DNA of 64,000 nt from Aureitalea marina. GTDB lineage: Bacteria; Bacteroidota; Bacteroidia; Flavobacteriales; Flavobacteriaceae. Location: contig NZ_MQUB01000001.1 in assembly GCF_002943755.1 (NCBI RefSeq), forward strand, positions 838,501-902,500, in the 5' to 3' direction. Made by a program: the position numbers and the translations under genes. Shown one piece after another: positions 1-9,191 of this stretch; position 1 is the stretch's first letter, and each line of letters starts with the position of its first letter. The notes under the pieces are model-generated. The model saw only the letters and a program-made list of their open reading frames with translations, was not told the DNA's origin and did no database searches.

Positions 1-846
1 TACAAATTCAAACTGCGGGCTGCATTCCAATAACTGTCTCAAAATGGAAGCATGACCATTTCCAAAAATCACCAATATTCGGTCGTCGGTGCCTTCACTA
101 AGCATCTGAATGTTTCTAAAAATACGCAGGTTTCGATTATACCAATAGGAGGAGAGCATATCCGCCCCACGGAATGTTCCTAACTCAAAATCTCCAAATA
201 GATATGCCCCATAATCCCGTTGGTGGTAGTCCTTGGAATTCATCCATTTTAAAGTTTCCAGCAGGCTGTATTCTTTTCTAACCTGGTCCGCATAGTTCAG
301 TAGTTCGATATGCATGCTGTCGTAAGCTGTATTGCTCTTAAAATCGTAATCCTTTCCCATTTTGGCTAAATATTCTGGTGCCAAAGAATCCAAGGTGCTG
401 ATAAAGCCATTGGAATCGATCGCATAAATTGTATCCAGGTTCAATTCGGCGGCCAGGCGTACACCGATCTGTTGGTGTTCACTGCGATTGAGTTCTACCT
501 CGTCAGCTTTATATTTTTTGAGGGTTTTGGTGATCGTTGAACGATCAGGTCGTCCTTCCACAGCAATTTTAGTAGGGCGAAATTGTTTGATGTAGTCGAT
601 GAGCTCCTGCATTTCTGTTTGTCGTTTTGGGGAGAGTACATCTATTTTATCCTGGTCCGAAGTAACATGGGCGTCCAGTCCCGGATAGTTGAAATGGAAG
701 GTTCCTACAACCAGGACCTCTGCTTTTTGATCCGTGTAAAAACTTGATGGCAGTAGCGGCTTTCCATCATTTAGTTGGTTCAAAGGTGCCTGTGCATGAA
801 GTAAGTTGGACAGGGTAATTAGTATGATTATTGTTAAAGTTCGCAT
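1..846 (-). CDS. DUF5694-like secreted protein (3' end outside window)
   Basis: The frame is open from an ATG at 846 to the window edge, giving 282 complete codons with no stop, so the C-terminus is missing. Residues 1-18 form a signal peptide ending in HAQA, so the protein is probably exported to the periplasm. After it comes a GTFHF motif (about residues 47-51), a Lys/Glu-rich region containing KIAVEGRPDR, and near the window edge a GNGHASILRQLL segment. The pairing of GTFHF with a late GxGH is what I associate with the DUF5694 family and the wider TraB/ChaN-like fold. The biochemical function is not known to me and none is claimed. The gene is divergent from the nitroreductase, with about 110 bp between the starts. 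Confidence 0.7.
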   Translation of the reverse strand, partial: MRTLTIIILITLSNLLHAQAPLNQLNDGKPLLPSSFYTDQKAEVLVVGTFHFNYPGLDAHVTSDQDKIDVLSPKRQTEMQELIDYIKQFRPTKIAVEGRPDRSTITKTLKKYKADEVELNRSEHQQIGVRLAAELNLDTIYAIDSNGFISTLDSLAPEYLAKMGKDYDFKSNTAYDSMHIELLNYADQVRKEYSLLETLKWMNSKDYHQRDYGAYLFGDFELGTFRGADMLSSYWYNRNLRIFRNIQMLSEGTDDRILVIFGNGHASILRQLLECSPQFEFV

Positions 847-932
847 GATGATTGATGATTAATTCATTTATAGACAGAGATGCTCTTGTAAATAGAAACG
901 TTACAGTAGGTAACAATCGAATGGCTCTTTCC

Positions 933-940
933 TATCTTTG
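933..940 (+). promoter_or_regulatory. Putative -7 promoter box (TATCTTTG) for the nitroreductase gene
   Basis: TATCTTTG matches the Bacteroidota -7 consensus TAnnTTTG and ends 15 bp before the ATG at 956. I do not see a clear TTG -33 element at the expected spacing, so this is supported only by the -7 match and its position. Confidence 0.4.
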
Positions 941-955
941 TAAAAAAAAGAATCT

Positions 956-1588
956 ATGTCTCACGTGCTCGAACAATTGCAATGGCGTTACGCCACTAAA
1001 AAATTCGATTCTGGCAAAAAGTTGTCCACTGAAAAACTCTCCATTTTAAAGACAGCATTTGACCTGACCGCCACTTCCTTTGGACTACAGCCACTCAAAT
1101 TAGTGATCGTCTCGGAGGAAACGATCAAGCAGGAATTGGTCGAATTCAGTTTTAATCAACAAATGGTTGGAGACTGCTCGCATTTGCTCGTATTATGTAT
1201 AGAATCAGAGGTAAATGAGCAATATATAGTAGATCATTTCAAATTGATACAGGAGGTACGGCAGACGCCAAGGGAGATTTTGGATCCTTATCAAGAATAC
1301 CTGATCGGCCACTTTGGGGATAAAGAAAAAATTGAAGTGGACGAATGGATGACCAAACAGGCCTATCTGGCCATGGGTAATCTGCTTACGGTCTGCGCTT
1401 TGGAAGAGATCGATGCCTGTCCCATGGAGGGGTTTCAGCCCGCGGAATACGATCGATTGCTCGGACTGAAGGAGCGTGGTTTGAGATCGGTGCTTGTCAT
1501 GCCTGTGGGCTACCGTCATAAAGAGGATATGTTCAGCCAATTGAAAAAGGTAAGAAGAGGAGTAGAGGAGGTTATCGTAGAGATCTAA
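956..1588 (+). CDS. NAD(P)H-dependent nitroreductase family oxidoreductase
   Basis: This is a 210-residue, full-length single-domain protein of the NfsB/NfnB nitroreductase family: FMN-dependent cytoplasmic enzymes that use NAD(P)H to reduce nitroaromatics, quinones or related acceptors. The N-terminal RYATKKFD motif (residues 11-18) corresponds to the family's RxSxRxF-type FMN phosphate-binding segment. It is followed by the TATSFGLQPLKLVIV segment (about residues 38-52). The later AMGNLLTVCALEEIDACPMEGF (from about residue 139) is the usual flavin/dimer-interface region. A TAnnTTTG box lies 15 bp upstream. The native substrate cannot be told from sequence. No operon partner is obvious, because the next gene has its own -7 box. 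Confidence 0.85.
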   Translation: MSHVLEQLQWRYATKKFDSGKKLSTEKLSILKTAFDLTATSFGLQPLKLVIVSEETIKQELVEFSFNQQMVGDCSHLLVLCIESEVNEQYIVDHFKLIQEVRQTPREILDPYQEYLIGHFGDKEKIEVDEWMTKQAYLAMGNLLTVCALEEIDACPMEGFQPAEYDRLLGLKERGLRSVLVMPVGYRHKEDMFSQLKKVRRGVEEVIVEI

Positions 1589-1610
1589 CCTAAATTAAAT
1601 GACTAACTAT

Positions 1611-1618
1611 TAACTTTG
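1611..1618 (+). promoter_or_regulatory. Putative -7 promoter box (TAACTTTG) for the DegT-type aminotransferase
   Basis: TAACTTTG is an exact match to TAnnTTTG and lies 13 bp before the ATG at 1632. No convincing -33 TTG is present upstream. Confidence 0.35.
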
Positions 1619-1631
1619 AATAAAAAGATTT

Positions 1632-2840
1632 ATGCCCGGATTTGAAGTATTTGGTTCCGAAGAGAATAAGCACCTAAAAGATGTCATGGATAGTGGTGTG
1701 TTGATGCGTTATGGTTTTGATGGCATGCGAAATGGCCATTGGAAAGCCCTCGAATTTGAGAAAGCATTTGCCCACCGGATGCAGACCGACCATTGTCAAT
1801 TGGTATCCTCTGGTACAGCGGCCTTAACGGTTGCCTTGGCTTCTGCGGGAATTGGAGCAGGCGATGAGGTGATCATGCCTACTTTTACCTTTGTGGCCAG
1901 TTTTGAGTCTATCATGGCCTTGGGAGCTGTTCCGGTGCTGGTGGATATCGACGACACTCTCACCCTGGATCCAAAAGCGGTTAAAGCTGCGATCACAGAT
2001 AAGACCAGGTGCGTAATGCCTGTTCATATGTGTGGTTCCATGGCCGATCTGGATGCCTTAAAGGCGATTTGTGACGAACACCAACTTATCCTTTTGGAGG
2101 ATGCCTGCCAGGCCTTGGGCGGAACCTATCACGGAAAGCCCTTAGGAAGTGTAGGTAATTTGGGATGTTTCTCTTTCGATTTTGTAAAGACCATTACCTG
2201 TGGAGAGGGTGGCGCAGTAATTACTAACAATGAGAATTACAAGATAAATGCCGATCGCTACCAGGATCATGGGCATGATCATATTGGGAATGATAGGGGT
2301 GCGGAAGGACATCCCCACTTAGGCTATAATTTCCGAATCTCTGAACTACACGCGGCAGTTGGTTTGGGGCAGCTAAGCAGATTAGACGAAATATTGGCCA
2401 TACAACAGAAGCATTATACCGAAATGAGAAATGCTTTGGGGCAGGTCAACGGAATAAGTTTCCGCAGGGTGCCCGAAGGAGGAGTAGAGAATTATTCCTT
2501 CCTCAATTTTTACCTGCCTTCGGCCCAACTCGCCAAGGAAGCCCACACGGCTTTATTGGAAGCTGGGGTAGATGGCTGTTTCTATTGGTTCGATAATAGC
2601 TGGCATTACATCAATGGTTGGCAACACCTAAAGGATCTGCAGGGATTGGGGAAAATGCCTCAAGAGGTCCAGGATGGAATTCAAGATTTACATTCAGCCG
2701 ATTTCTCGTCCAGCGATCATTGGATGGGTCGTAACATCTCTATGCTAATCAAGCTGGGATGGGATGAAGAAGAGTTACTAAACAGGGCTAAAAAAGCTTC
2801 ATCCATATTAGAAGGTATACTACAAAAAGACCGGGTATAA
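1632..2840 (+). CDS. DegT/DnrJ/EryC1/StrS family PLP-dependent aminotransferase
   Basis: A 402-residue fold-type I PLP enzyme. The SSGTAAL phosphate-binding segment is at residues 59-65. The LLEDACQALGG segment (154-164) carries the Asp that pairs with the PLP pyridine nitrogen. The catalytic Lys is K186 in FDFVKTITCGEGG. DegT/StrS enzymes usually transaminate nucleotide-linked keto-sugars at C3 or C4. The lysine is present, so this is an active-type aminotransferase and not the His-containing dehydratase variant. The length is slightly above the usual 370-390. There are no sugar-biosynthesis genes nearby, so the substrate is open. The stop codon sits in the loop of a strong hairpin at 2831-2846. 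Confidence 0.88.
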   Translation: MPGFEVFGSEENKHLKDVMDSGVLMRYGFDGMRNGHWKALEFEKAFAHRMQTDHCQLVSSGTAALTVALASAGIGAGDEVIMPTFTFVASFESIMALGAVPVLVDIDDTLTLDPKAVKAAITDKTRCVMPVHMCGSMADLDALKAICDEHQLILLEDACQALGGTYHGKPLGSVGNLGCFSFDFVKTITCGEGGAVITNNENYKINADRYQDHGHDHIGNDRGAEGHPHLGYNFRISELHAAVGLGQLSRLDEILAIQQKHYTEMRNALGQVNGISFRRVPEGGVENYSFLNFYLPSAQLAKEAHTALLEAGVDGCFYWFDNSWHYINGWQHLKDLQGLGKMPQEVQDGIQDLHSADFSSSDHWMGRNISMLIKLGWDEEELLNRAKKASSILEGILQKDRV

Positions 2841-2846
2841 ACCCGG
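2831..2846. terminator. Bidirectional Rho-independent terminator between convergent genes
   Basis: The stem CCGGGT (2831-2836) pairs with ACCCGG (2841-2846) around a 4-base loop. Read on the minus strand the hairpin is followed by TCTTTTTG, so it terminates the small membrane protein gene well. On the plus strand it is followed by only CCTTT. The plus-strand gene's stop codon lies in the loop. Confidence 0.7.
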
Positions 2847-2869
2847 CCTTTCAATCATATCATTTAGGA

Positions 2870-3313
2870 TCAATTTCCTTTTTTCTTGTGGTCGGCTATT
2901 GACCGTTTGTTAAAGGCATAACCGATAAACAACAGCCCAATCCCTGTCATAGCCAGAGCCGTTGGAGGATTCCCGTCCGTATTCAACCTGACCAGTAGGG
3001 TGGCATAAATGGAAGCTCCGCTAACAATTGCACCTGCCCAAAAAATGATCACTGGTATCCAGCGGTGATAGGTCTCGTTAAAGATGACTTGTAACCAGGC
3101 AATAGTGATGGCAACAGCCAGAAAACCACCGCTGACGGCCCGCATCAGGGCCAAGATCATAAACTGCATGTTGGCATCCAGGTCTGACCATTGTTGACCG
3201 ATGGTCTCGGCATGATAAGGCATAAAGCTGGACTTGAATAGATAGATCCCTCCAAAAACGATCAAGATCCCGCTGGCCAGAAAAGTGGCGAAACTAGCTA
3301 CTCGGGTATTCAT
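2870..3313 (-). CDS. Small four-helix membrane protein of unknown function
   Basis: A 147-residue protein with four predicted membrane segments, at about residues 7-28, 47-70, 84-106 and 114-130. It ends in a basic cytoplasmic tail (NKRSIADHKKKGN). I do not recognise a named family, and there are no catalytic or ligand motifs. It stands alone: its terminator is the shared hairpin at 2831-2846, and the upstream neighbour ribB ends about 94 bp away on the same strand. It resembles the many small integral-membrane proteins of flavobacteria with no assigned role. Confidence 0.6.
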   Translation of the reverse strand: MNTRVASFATFLASGILIVFGGIYLFKSSFMPYHAETIGQQWSDLDANMQFMILALMRAVSGGFLAVAITIAWLQVIFNETYHRWIPVIIFWAGAIVSGASIYATLLVRLNTDGNPPTALAMTGIGLLFIGYAFNKRSIADHKKKGN

Positions 3314-3406
3314 AAGGAAATAGTTTGGTGTTAGTTACTTCTAAATTTACAATTTAAATTGTAACTATTCACTTCCTATCCCTGCGTCACCTGGAAGAAG
3401 ATTAGA

Positions 3407-4555
3407 TCAATAGTTGACGTATTCGGTAATTTCCAGGCCGTAGCCGATCATACCGACCCGTTTGGTTTTCCCGGAATTGGACAGTAGGCGGATCTTACTG
3501 ATGTTCAGATCGTGGAGGATTTGAGCGCCAATACCAAAATCCCTGGCATCCATTTCAATTCTGGGTGCCCGAATCACTTTTCCATCTGCTTGAGACTCCT
3601 TTAATGATTCCAAACGCTTCAGTAGATTAAATGATTGGCTCTGCTGATTAATAAATACGATGGCACCTTTTCCTTCTTTGTTGATCGCGGTGAACATTTC
3701 GTCCAATCGTTTATCCGCGTCGTGGGTTAGGGTCCCTAGGATATCGTTGTTCACCAGGGTCGAATTAACCCGGACCATCACTTCGTCACCTTTGGACCAT
3801 TGTCCCTGAGTAAGTGCTATATGGACCTGATCATTTGTGGTTTGCTGGTAAGCCCTCAGGCGATAGGAGCCAAATTTGGTCTCAAATTGGAAGTCCTCTT
3901 TCTTTTCGATCAGGGAGTCGTATTCCATCCTGTAAGACACCAGATCTTCAATGGAGATCAACTTGAGGTCAAATTTCTTGGCAACCTCAACCAATTGAGG
4001 CAGTCGGGCCATGGTTCCATCTTCGTTTAGAATTTCGACCAGAATACCGGCTGGTTTAAAACCTGCTAATCGGGCCAGATCAATAGCGGCTTCGGTATGC
4101 CCGGTTCGTCTCAGTACTCCACCGTGTTTCGCCCTTAGTGGGAAAATATGCCCTGGACGTCCCAGATCGGAGGGTTTGGTTTCTTCGTTGACCAACGCCT
4201 GGATCGTCTTTGCCCTGTCGTGAACCGAGATCCCAGTTGTGCATCCGTGCCCGATCAGGTCAACAGATACGGTGAATTGGGTATGGTGCAGGACGGTATT
4301 GTTCTCCACCATCATATTCAGGTCCAGGTCCTGGCATCGCTCCTCGGTAAGTGGGGCACAGATCAGCCCTCGACCATGAGTGGCCATGAAATTGATCATT
4401 TCCGGGGTAACCGACTCCGCAGCGGCTATGAAATCGCCTTCATTTTCACGATTCTCATCGTCCACCACGATGACGACTTTACCGGCTTTAATATCGGCTA
4501 TGGCTTCCTGAATGGTATTCAATTGTATTTCCATGGTCTTGGTAGAGGTGATCAT
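3407..4555 (-). CDS. ribB: 3,4-dihydroxy-2-butanone-4-phosphate synthase with degenerate GTP cyclohydrolase II domain
   Basis: This 382-residue RibBA-like fusion works in riboflavin synthesis. The N-terminal synthase domain (about residues 10-210) is intact: [10 protein letters not shown] (32-41) supplies the acidic catalytic/Mg residues, and [10 protein letters not shown] (60-69) and a [10 protein letters not shown] segment are present. It converts ribulose 5-phosphate to dihydroxybutanone phosphate. The C-terminal part (about 220-382) has the GTP cyclohydrolase II fold, ending in [12 protein letters not shown]. However, the segment that should hold the three zinc cysteines reads [19 protein letters not shown] with no cysteine, so the cyclohydrolase activity is probably lost. 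A separate ribA would then be needed elsewhere. An alternative start is Met8 (4534). It follows lptF/G by 43 bp. Confidence 0.9.
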   Translation of the reverse strand: MITSTKTMEIQLNTIQEAIADIKAGKVVIVVDDENRENEGDFIAAAESVTPEMINFMATHGRGLICAPLTEERCQDLDLNMMVENNTVLHHTQFTVSVDLIGHGCTTGISVHDRAKTIQALVNEETKPSDLGRPGHIFPLRAKHGGVLRRTGHTEAAIDLARLAGFKPAGILVEILNEDGTMARLPQLVEVAKKFDLKLISIEDLVSYRMEYDSLIEKKEDFQFETKFGSYRLRAYQQTTNDQVHIALTQGQWSKGDEVMVRVNSTLVNNDILGTLTHDADKRLDEMFTAINKEGKGAIVFINQQSQSFNLLKRLESLKESQADGKVIRAPRIEMDARDFGIGAQILHDLNISKIRLLSNSGKTKRVGMIGYGLEITEYVNY

Positions 4556-4598
4556 TTCGCCTTTCTTTATTGGGTGTAAAGATACGGAATACCGCTGC

Positions 4599-6032
4599 TT
4601 ATTTCGATCGACGACGGATCAGTTTAGAAAAGCGCTGTACAAAAGCATCCGGGTCAAAAATACCCTGGTCTGTAGTAGCTCGGTATGTCAACCATATTCC
4701 CAGCGGCAACATGATCACAGAGGACAACCAGGACGCGATAAACGGGTGCATAGTTCCGTCCTCAGCACTATTCTTGGCAAAGATCCCTATGAAGTGGTAG
4801 GTCAGGAATAACACGATGGCTACTACCATGGGGAGTCCCATACCACCTTTCCGGATGATAGCCCCTAATGGTGCACCCACAAAGAATAAAATGATACAGG
4901 CAACAGCCAGGGCGTATTTCTCGTGGAGGGCGATCTCGTGTTTGTTGATCCGCTTGGTCTTGATCTTGAATTCCTCCTTCTGTTGTCTTATTCCTTGCCG
5001 AGTTCCCCTTACATTGTTCAAGGCGGTGTTAATTATGTCGCTGTCCACGGCGTCGGCGTATAAGGACAAAACCCCCTGTAAGGTGTCCATGGGAGGTTTG
5101 CGTTCGATCTTATCCTCGGCCATCTTGGGTAGGCCGGTCCGAAGTAACATATTCTCTGAAAAGACTCTGATGTCTTCGGTGTACTTATTGGACAAGGTGT
5201 CGATCTCAACTCGCAACTCACTGATCTTGTACATATTGTGGTTGCTCAGGTCATTTTCTTTATCTGCATCCTTTTGGTTAAGTTCTGTCAGGTCGATGTT
5301 GATGGTATACTCTTCGAAATAACTCTTGGCAAAAGGGTTTCTGTTTTGTTTCTTGGAATCCTGCACCTGTACATCTTCGTAATAGTTGCCATCCCGCAGG
5401 ATGAGCGATAGGGTGTTGCTGCCTTCCTCACTGGCCAGTTCCCCGGTTTCCGCCCTAATTACAGTATAGTTGCCGTTGGGCTTGGAAGGGTTCTTTTTAT
5501 GGATGGTGACCTCTCTTAGATATTGACCTCTGTCACCGCTCTTCTCTTGCACCTTGATGTTGAAATCCTCTCCGATCTGGCTGAATTGCCCTTCGGCGAT
5601 CACCATGGATGGCTTGAATTGGGATATGTTTCGTCTTAGATTTTGCCACTTATATTCGGAGTAGGGAATGACATTATTGGCAAAGAGGAACGCAGTACCC
5701 GCCAGGAGTAAAATAAATACGGTCAGACTTCTCATGGCCCGCTGCAAGGATATCCCTGTGGACTTCATAGCGGCGAATTCGTACTTCTCGGAAAAACTTC
5801 CAAAGACCATCAGTGAAGTCACAAGTATGGTCAGTGGCAGTACCAAAGGGATCAAACGTGGAGATACATACCAAAGGAACTTCAATATGATCCATACATC
5901 CAGGTCTTTTCCAGCTAGTTCAGCTATATATAGCCAAATGGTCTGCAGGACGAAGATGAACATCAGGATAATAAAGACACTGGTAAATGTCTTTAGGTAG
6001 GTGGTCAGTATGTATCGATCGAGGATCTTCAC
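4599..6032 (-). CDS. LptF/LptG family LPS-export permease (YjgP/YjgQ)
   Basis: A 477-residue inner-membrane permease. Three N-terminal membrane helices (about residues 15-40, 55-85 and 97-118) are followed by a large periplasmic beta-rich domain (about 125-370). Three C-terminal helices complete the 6-TM LptF/LptG architecture. In the family this subunit works with the LptB ATPase to extract lipopolysaccharide and push it along the Lpt bridge. LptF and LptG cannot be separated here. The gene lies 6 bp downstream of lolA on the same strand, so two cell-envelope trafficking genes are likely cotranscribed. Confidence 0.9.
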   Translation of the reverse strand: MKILDRYILTTYLKTFTSVFIILMFIFVLQTIWLYIAELAGKDLDVWIILKFLWYVSPRLIPLVLPLTILVTSLMVFGSFSEKYEFAAMKSTGISLQRAMRSLTVFILLLAGTAFLFANNVIPYSEYKWQNLRRNISQFKPSMVIAEGQFSQIGEDFNIKVQEKSGDRGQYLREVTIHKKNPSKPNGNYTVIRAETGELASEEGSNTLSLILRDGNYYEDVQVQDSKKQNRNPFAKSYFEEYTINIDLTELNQKDADKENDLSNHNMYKISELRVEIDTLSNKYTEDIRVFSENMLLRTGLPKMAEDKIERKPPMDTLQGVLSLYADAVDSDIINTALNNVRGTRQGIRQQKEEFKIKTKRINKHEIALHEKYALAVACIILFFVGAPLGAIIRKGGMGLPMVVAIVLFLTYHFIGIFAKNSAEDGTMHPFIASWLSSVIMLPLGIWLTYRATTDQGIFDPDAFVQRFSKLIRRRSK

Positions 6033-6038
6033 CGCCGC

Positions 6039-6695
6039 CTAATCCAGCCTGTTGATGTAATATCCCATTTCTTCATATTTCTCCTCGTTAAAGGAGAACA
6101 AGGTCTCTGATATTGGCTGGTTGGTCTTAAAGTTTTGCACCGTAAGGGTGAACTTGGTACCATTATCGTCCGTCTGGATCAATTTGTAAACATGCTTGGT
6201 CTGTACGTCTATTCCAAGCAGGATATCCTTGATCTCTGCCTGATTATCAATTGGCATCAATTTGACAAACTGAATCTTACGACCCTTCACATTCTGGGTT
6301 ATATCATTTTGGTACCGATATCCTTTCTCATAAAAAGTGAGCATGCGGGAAGGGGTAACCGACTTTTCATCTTCCGGATTGTAGGGTGAAATGGTCACTT
6401 CTTCGTCCTCCGGAACGATCACATAGGAATTGGTACCATCAAAGATGGAAGTTGTTCCCAGCATATTGAGCACGTAATTCTCCCCGGAAATAGTCACATC
6501 TCCACGAGCATCCTGGTTCACATTTTCCTTGGTGTTATTAAGATTGTATCGGAATTCGATGTAAATGTTATCGTAGCTTCTGACCTTGGCCGAAACCTCA
6601 TCCAGCAAGGCTTTGGCGTCCTGAGCGAAACCGATTGCGGATACCAGTGTTACCAGCAATAGAGTCAGTGTCAATTTAATCTTCTGCATGTTCAT
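6039..6695 (-). CDS. LolA-like outer-membrane lipoprotein carrier
   Basis: A 218-residue secreted protein. Residues 1-24 are a signal peptide ending in GFAQ. The mature part begins with AKALLDEVSAKVRSYDNIYIEF, typical of the N-terminal helix of LolA. Alternating beta strands and a conserved ending near FSFNEEKYEEMGYYINRLD follow. LolA proteins shuttle lipoproteins across the periplasm; divergent Bacteroidota members may carry other lipids. The start may instead be Met3 (6689). The 5' end overlaps ftsK by 20 bp, and the next gene is an Lpt permease. Confidence 0.82.
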   Translation of the reverse strand: MNMQKIKLTLTLLLVTLVSAIGFAQDAKALLDEVSAKVRSYDNIYIEFRYNLNNTKENVNQDARGDVTISGENYVLNMLGTTSIFDGTNSYVIVPEDEEVTISPYNPEDEKSVTPSRMLTFYEKGYRYQNDITQNVKGRKIQFVKLMPIDNQAEIKDILLGIDVQTKHVYKLIQTDDNGTKFTLTVQNFKTNQPISETLFSFNEEKYEEMGYYINRLD

Positions 6696-9078
6696 TGTCT
6701 AATAGTTGGTTGAGGGCTTCCAGGGTAGGGACCAGAACTTGTCTGGCCTTACTGCCTTCAAAAGGTCCTACCACACCGGCTGCCTCCAGCTGGTCGATCA
6801 GCCGGCCTGCACGGTTGTAGCCCAGTTTTAGTTTACGTTGTAACAAGGAGGCTGAACCCTGTTGGGCCACTACCAGAACCTCTGCAGCTTCCCGGAATAA
6901 GGCGTCCCTGTCCTCATGACTAATATCAAGATTTGTGCCACCCTCTTCGCCTACATATTCAGGTAATAGATGGGCATCCGGATAGGCTTTTTGAGAACCG
7001 ATGAACTCGGTGATATCAGAAACCTCAGGAGTATCCACAAAAGCACACTGAAGTCGGATCATCTCGTTGCCCTGGGTGTAGAGCATGTCTCCACGGCCGA
7101 TCAATTGATCGGCACCCGGACCATCCAATATGGTCCTGGAATCGATCTTACTGGTTACTCTAAATGCGATCCGGGCAGGGAAGTTAGCCTTGATGATACC
7201 TGTTATCACATTAACCGACGGCCGCTGGGTAGCAATGATCAAATGGATCCCGATGGCACGAGCCAATTGCGCCAATCTGGCGATCGGTGTTTCCACCTCT
7301 TTGCCGGCAGTCATGATCAGGTCAGCAAATTCGTCGATCACCAATACGATATAGGGTAAATAACGATGTCCGTCGTTGGGGTTCAACTTCCTGGCCTTGA
7401 ATTTTTGATTGTATTCCTTGATGTTGCGACACATAGCATCTTTCAGTAGGTCGTAGCGCGCATCCATCTCCATGCACATGGAATTCAAGGTATTGATGAC
7501 CTTGCGGGTGTCCGTGATAATAGCTTCTTCAGTATCCGGTAATTTCGCCAGGTAATGGCGTTCGATCTTATTGAACAGCGTCAGCTCAACTTTCTTTGGA
7601 TCGACCAGGACAAATTTGACCTCGGCCGGGTGTTTCTTATAGAGTAATGAGGTCAGGATGGCGTTTAGCCCTACAGATTTACCCTGACCGGTAGCTCCTG
7701 CCATAAGCAAGTGAGGCATCTTCGCAAGGTCCACAACAAAAGTCTCATTGCTGATGGTCTTTCCTAACGCAAGCGGAAGTGCCATCTCCGCTTTCTGAAA
7801 TTTGGGGGAAGCGATTACCGAACGCATGGACACGATGCGAGGATTTTTGTTCGGCACCTCAATACCAATGGTACCTCTTCCCGGGATGGGGGCAATGATT
7901 CGGATTCCCAGTGCAGATAGTGACAAGGCGATATCGTCTTCCAGGTTCTTGATCTTGGAGATTCGAATTCCCGCCTCTGGCACGATCTCGTAAAGGGTTA
8001 CAGTTGGACCTACAGTGGCTTTGATGTTGGCGATTCCTATCTTGTAATTGCTCAGGGTATTGACGATCCGATTCTTGTTCTCCTCCAGCTCATCTTGGTT
8101 GATGGTAATCCCGGCATTGCCTTCGTAATTCTTTAAGAGGTCTAGTGTAGGGAAGCGAAACTTACTGAGCTCCAGGGTAGGATCAAACTCGCCAAAATCC
8201 TCCACCAGTTTCTGGCTGGCATCTTTAACAACTTCTTCCTCCTTGGCTTGCTCTACTTCCAAAGAAATTTCGGCCTCTTCCACAATCGGTTCAGGATTGG
8301 ATTCGACCTTTTTCAGGGTGATCTTTTCCAACAGTTCTTCTTCTGATTCCTCGTCGGCGACAGTTTCTGGTTGAGTGTTGAGATCCTGGACTATTGGTTC
8401 TTCAATTGGTTCTGAAGTGGTTTCAGTTGTATGCTGAACTTCCTCCATTGGAGGTGGAACAGATTCAAAATCTTCGACGATCTGATCTTTAGTTCTTTTA
8501 AACAGACCGATCACAAGGTCAGGGGTGACTTTCAACCGTATCACGAGGTATACTATCATCAGGAAGGTCATTAAAAATATCGTCCCGATCAGACCGAGAT
8601 AGTCCTGCAGTAGGTCGTTCAGTTCGTAACCAATCACGCCACTAAACAGACTGCTTCCACTACTGAAAAATCCAAAGAAGATGGAGATCCAGAGCATCAT
8701 TAGCAAGCCCCAGAACCAGTATTTCCAGAGCGACTGTTTACTGGAGTTGAAAAAAAGATAAATACCACTTAATGTGATCAAGCCGCCAAGAATAAGGGAA
8801 GCCAATCCAAATCCTCGGTAAACAAAGAGGTGACCGACATTGGTCCCAAATTTGTTCAACCAATTGTCTGTCTGTAGTTCCCGGTCCTCCAGTATACCAA
8901 CTTCGCTTTGGTCAGCCTGCCAATTAAAAAGATAGGAAACAAAGGAAACCATCAAGGCCAAGCCAAAGAAGAACAGAAAACTTCCTAGAATGACTTGCTG
9001 TTGTTTGGAGAGGGCGAGGCTAAATTTGCGGGAGGTCTTCTTTCGCTTTTTAGTTGTCCGGGTTTTGCGTTTGGCCAT
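6676..9078 (-). CDS. ftsK: FtsK/SpoIIIE-type DNA translocase
   Basis: An 800-residue septal DNA pump for chromosome segregation. After a basic N-terminus come four membrane helices (about residues 28-52, 90-112, 118-138 and 160-182). A Glu/Pro-rich linker (about 200-300) and the alpha/beta motor domain follow. Walker A is GATGQGKS (461-468) and Walker B is IVLVIDEFADLI (about 590-601). The C-terminal gamma winged-helix domain (about 735-800, with LLQRKLKLGYNRAGRLIDQLE) would read KOPS-like polarity sequences. The length is typical of Bacteroidota FtsK. It sits between dgkA and lolA and overlaps lolA. Confidence 0.96.
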   Translation of the reverse strand: MAKRKTRTTKKRKKTSRKFSLALSKQQQVILGSFLFFFGLALMVSFVSYLFNWQADQSEVGILEDRELQTDNWLNKFGTNVGHLFVYRGFGLASLILGGLITLSGIYLFFNSSKQSLWKYWFWGLLMMLWISIFFGFFSSGSSLFSGVIGYELNDLLQDYLGLIGTIFLMTFLMIVYLVIRLKVTPDLVIGLFKRTKDQIVEDFESVPPPMEEVQHTTETTSEPIEEPIVQDLNTQPETVADEESEEELLEKITLKKVESNPEPIVEEAEISLEVEQAKEEEVVKDASQKLVEDFGEFDPTLELSKFRFPTLDLLKNYEGNAGITINQDELEENKNRIVNTLSNYKIGIANIKATVGPTVTLYEIVPEAGIRISKIKNLEDDIALSLSALGIRIIAPIPGRGTIGIEVPNKNPRIVSMRSVIASPKFQKAEMALPLALGKTISNETFVVDLAKMPHLLMAGATGQGKSVGLNAILTSLLYKKHPAEVKFVLVDPKKVELTLFNKIERHYLAKLPDTEEAIITDTRKVINTLNSMCMEMDARYDLLKDAMCRNIKEYNQKFKARKLNPNDGHRYLPYIVLVIDEFADLIMTAGKEVETPIARLAQLARAIGIHLIIATQRPSVNVITGIIKANFPARIAFRVTSKIDSRTILDGPGADQLIGRGDMLYTQGNEMIRLQCAFVDTPEVSDITEFIGSQKAYPDAHLLPEYVGEEGGTNLDISHEDRDALFREAAEVLVVAQQGSASLLQRKLKLGYNRAGRLIDQLEAAGVVGPFEGSKARQVLVPTLEALNQLLDNEHAED

Positions 9079-9191
9079 TTAGCGCAGGTTGTCGTTGCAC
9101 AAAAATACGAATATACAACGTTTTTAGAGCGAATAAATTTTATCCGACTCCCATTGATATGCGCTTCATGACTTAATCTTTTACTGTCGTA

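Noticed and set aside
852-1049. 65-codon plus-strand frame before the nitroreductase
   Set aside because: It overlaps the nitroreductase start in another frame, is Asn/Cys rich and resembles no family; a promoter box lies inside it.
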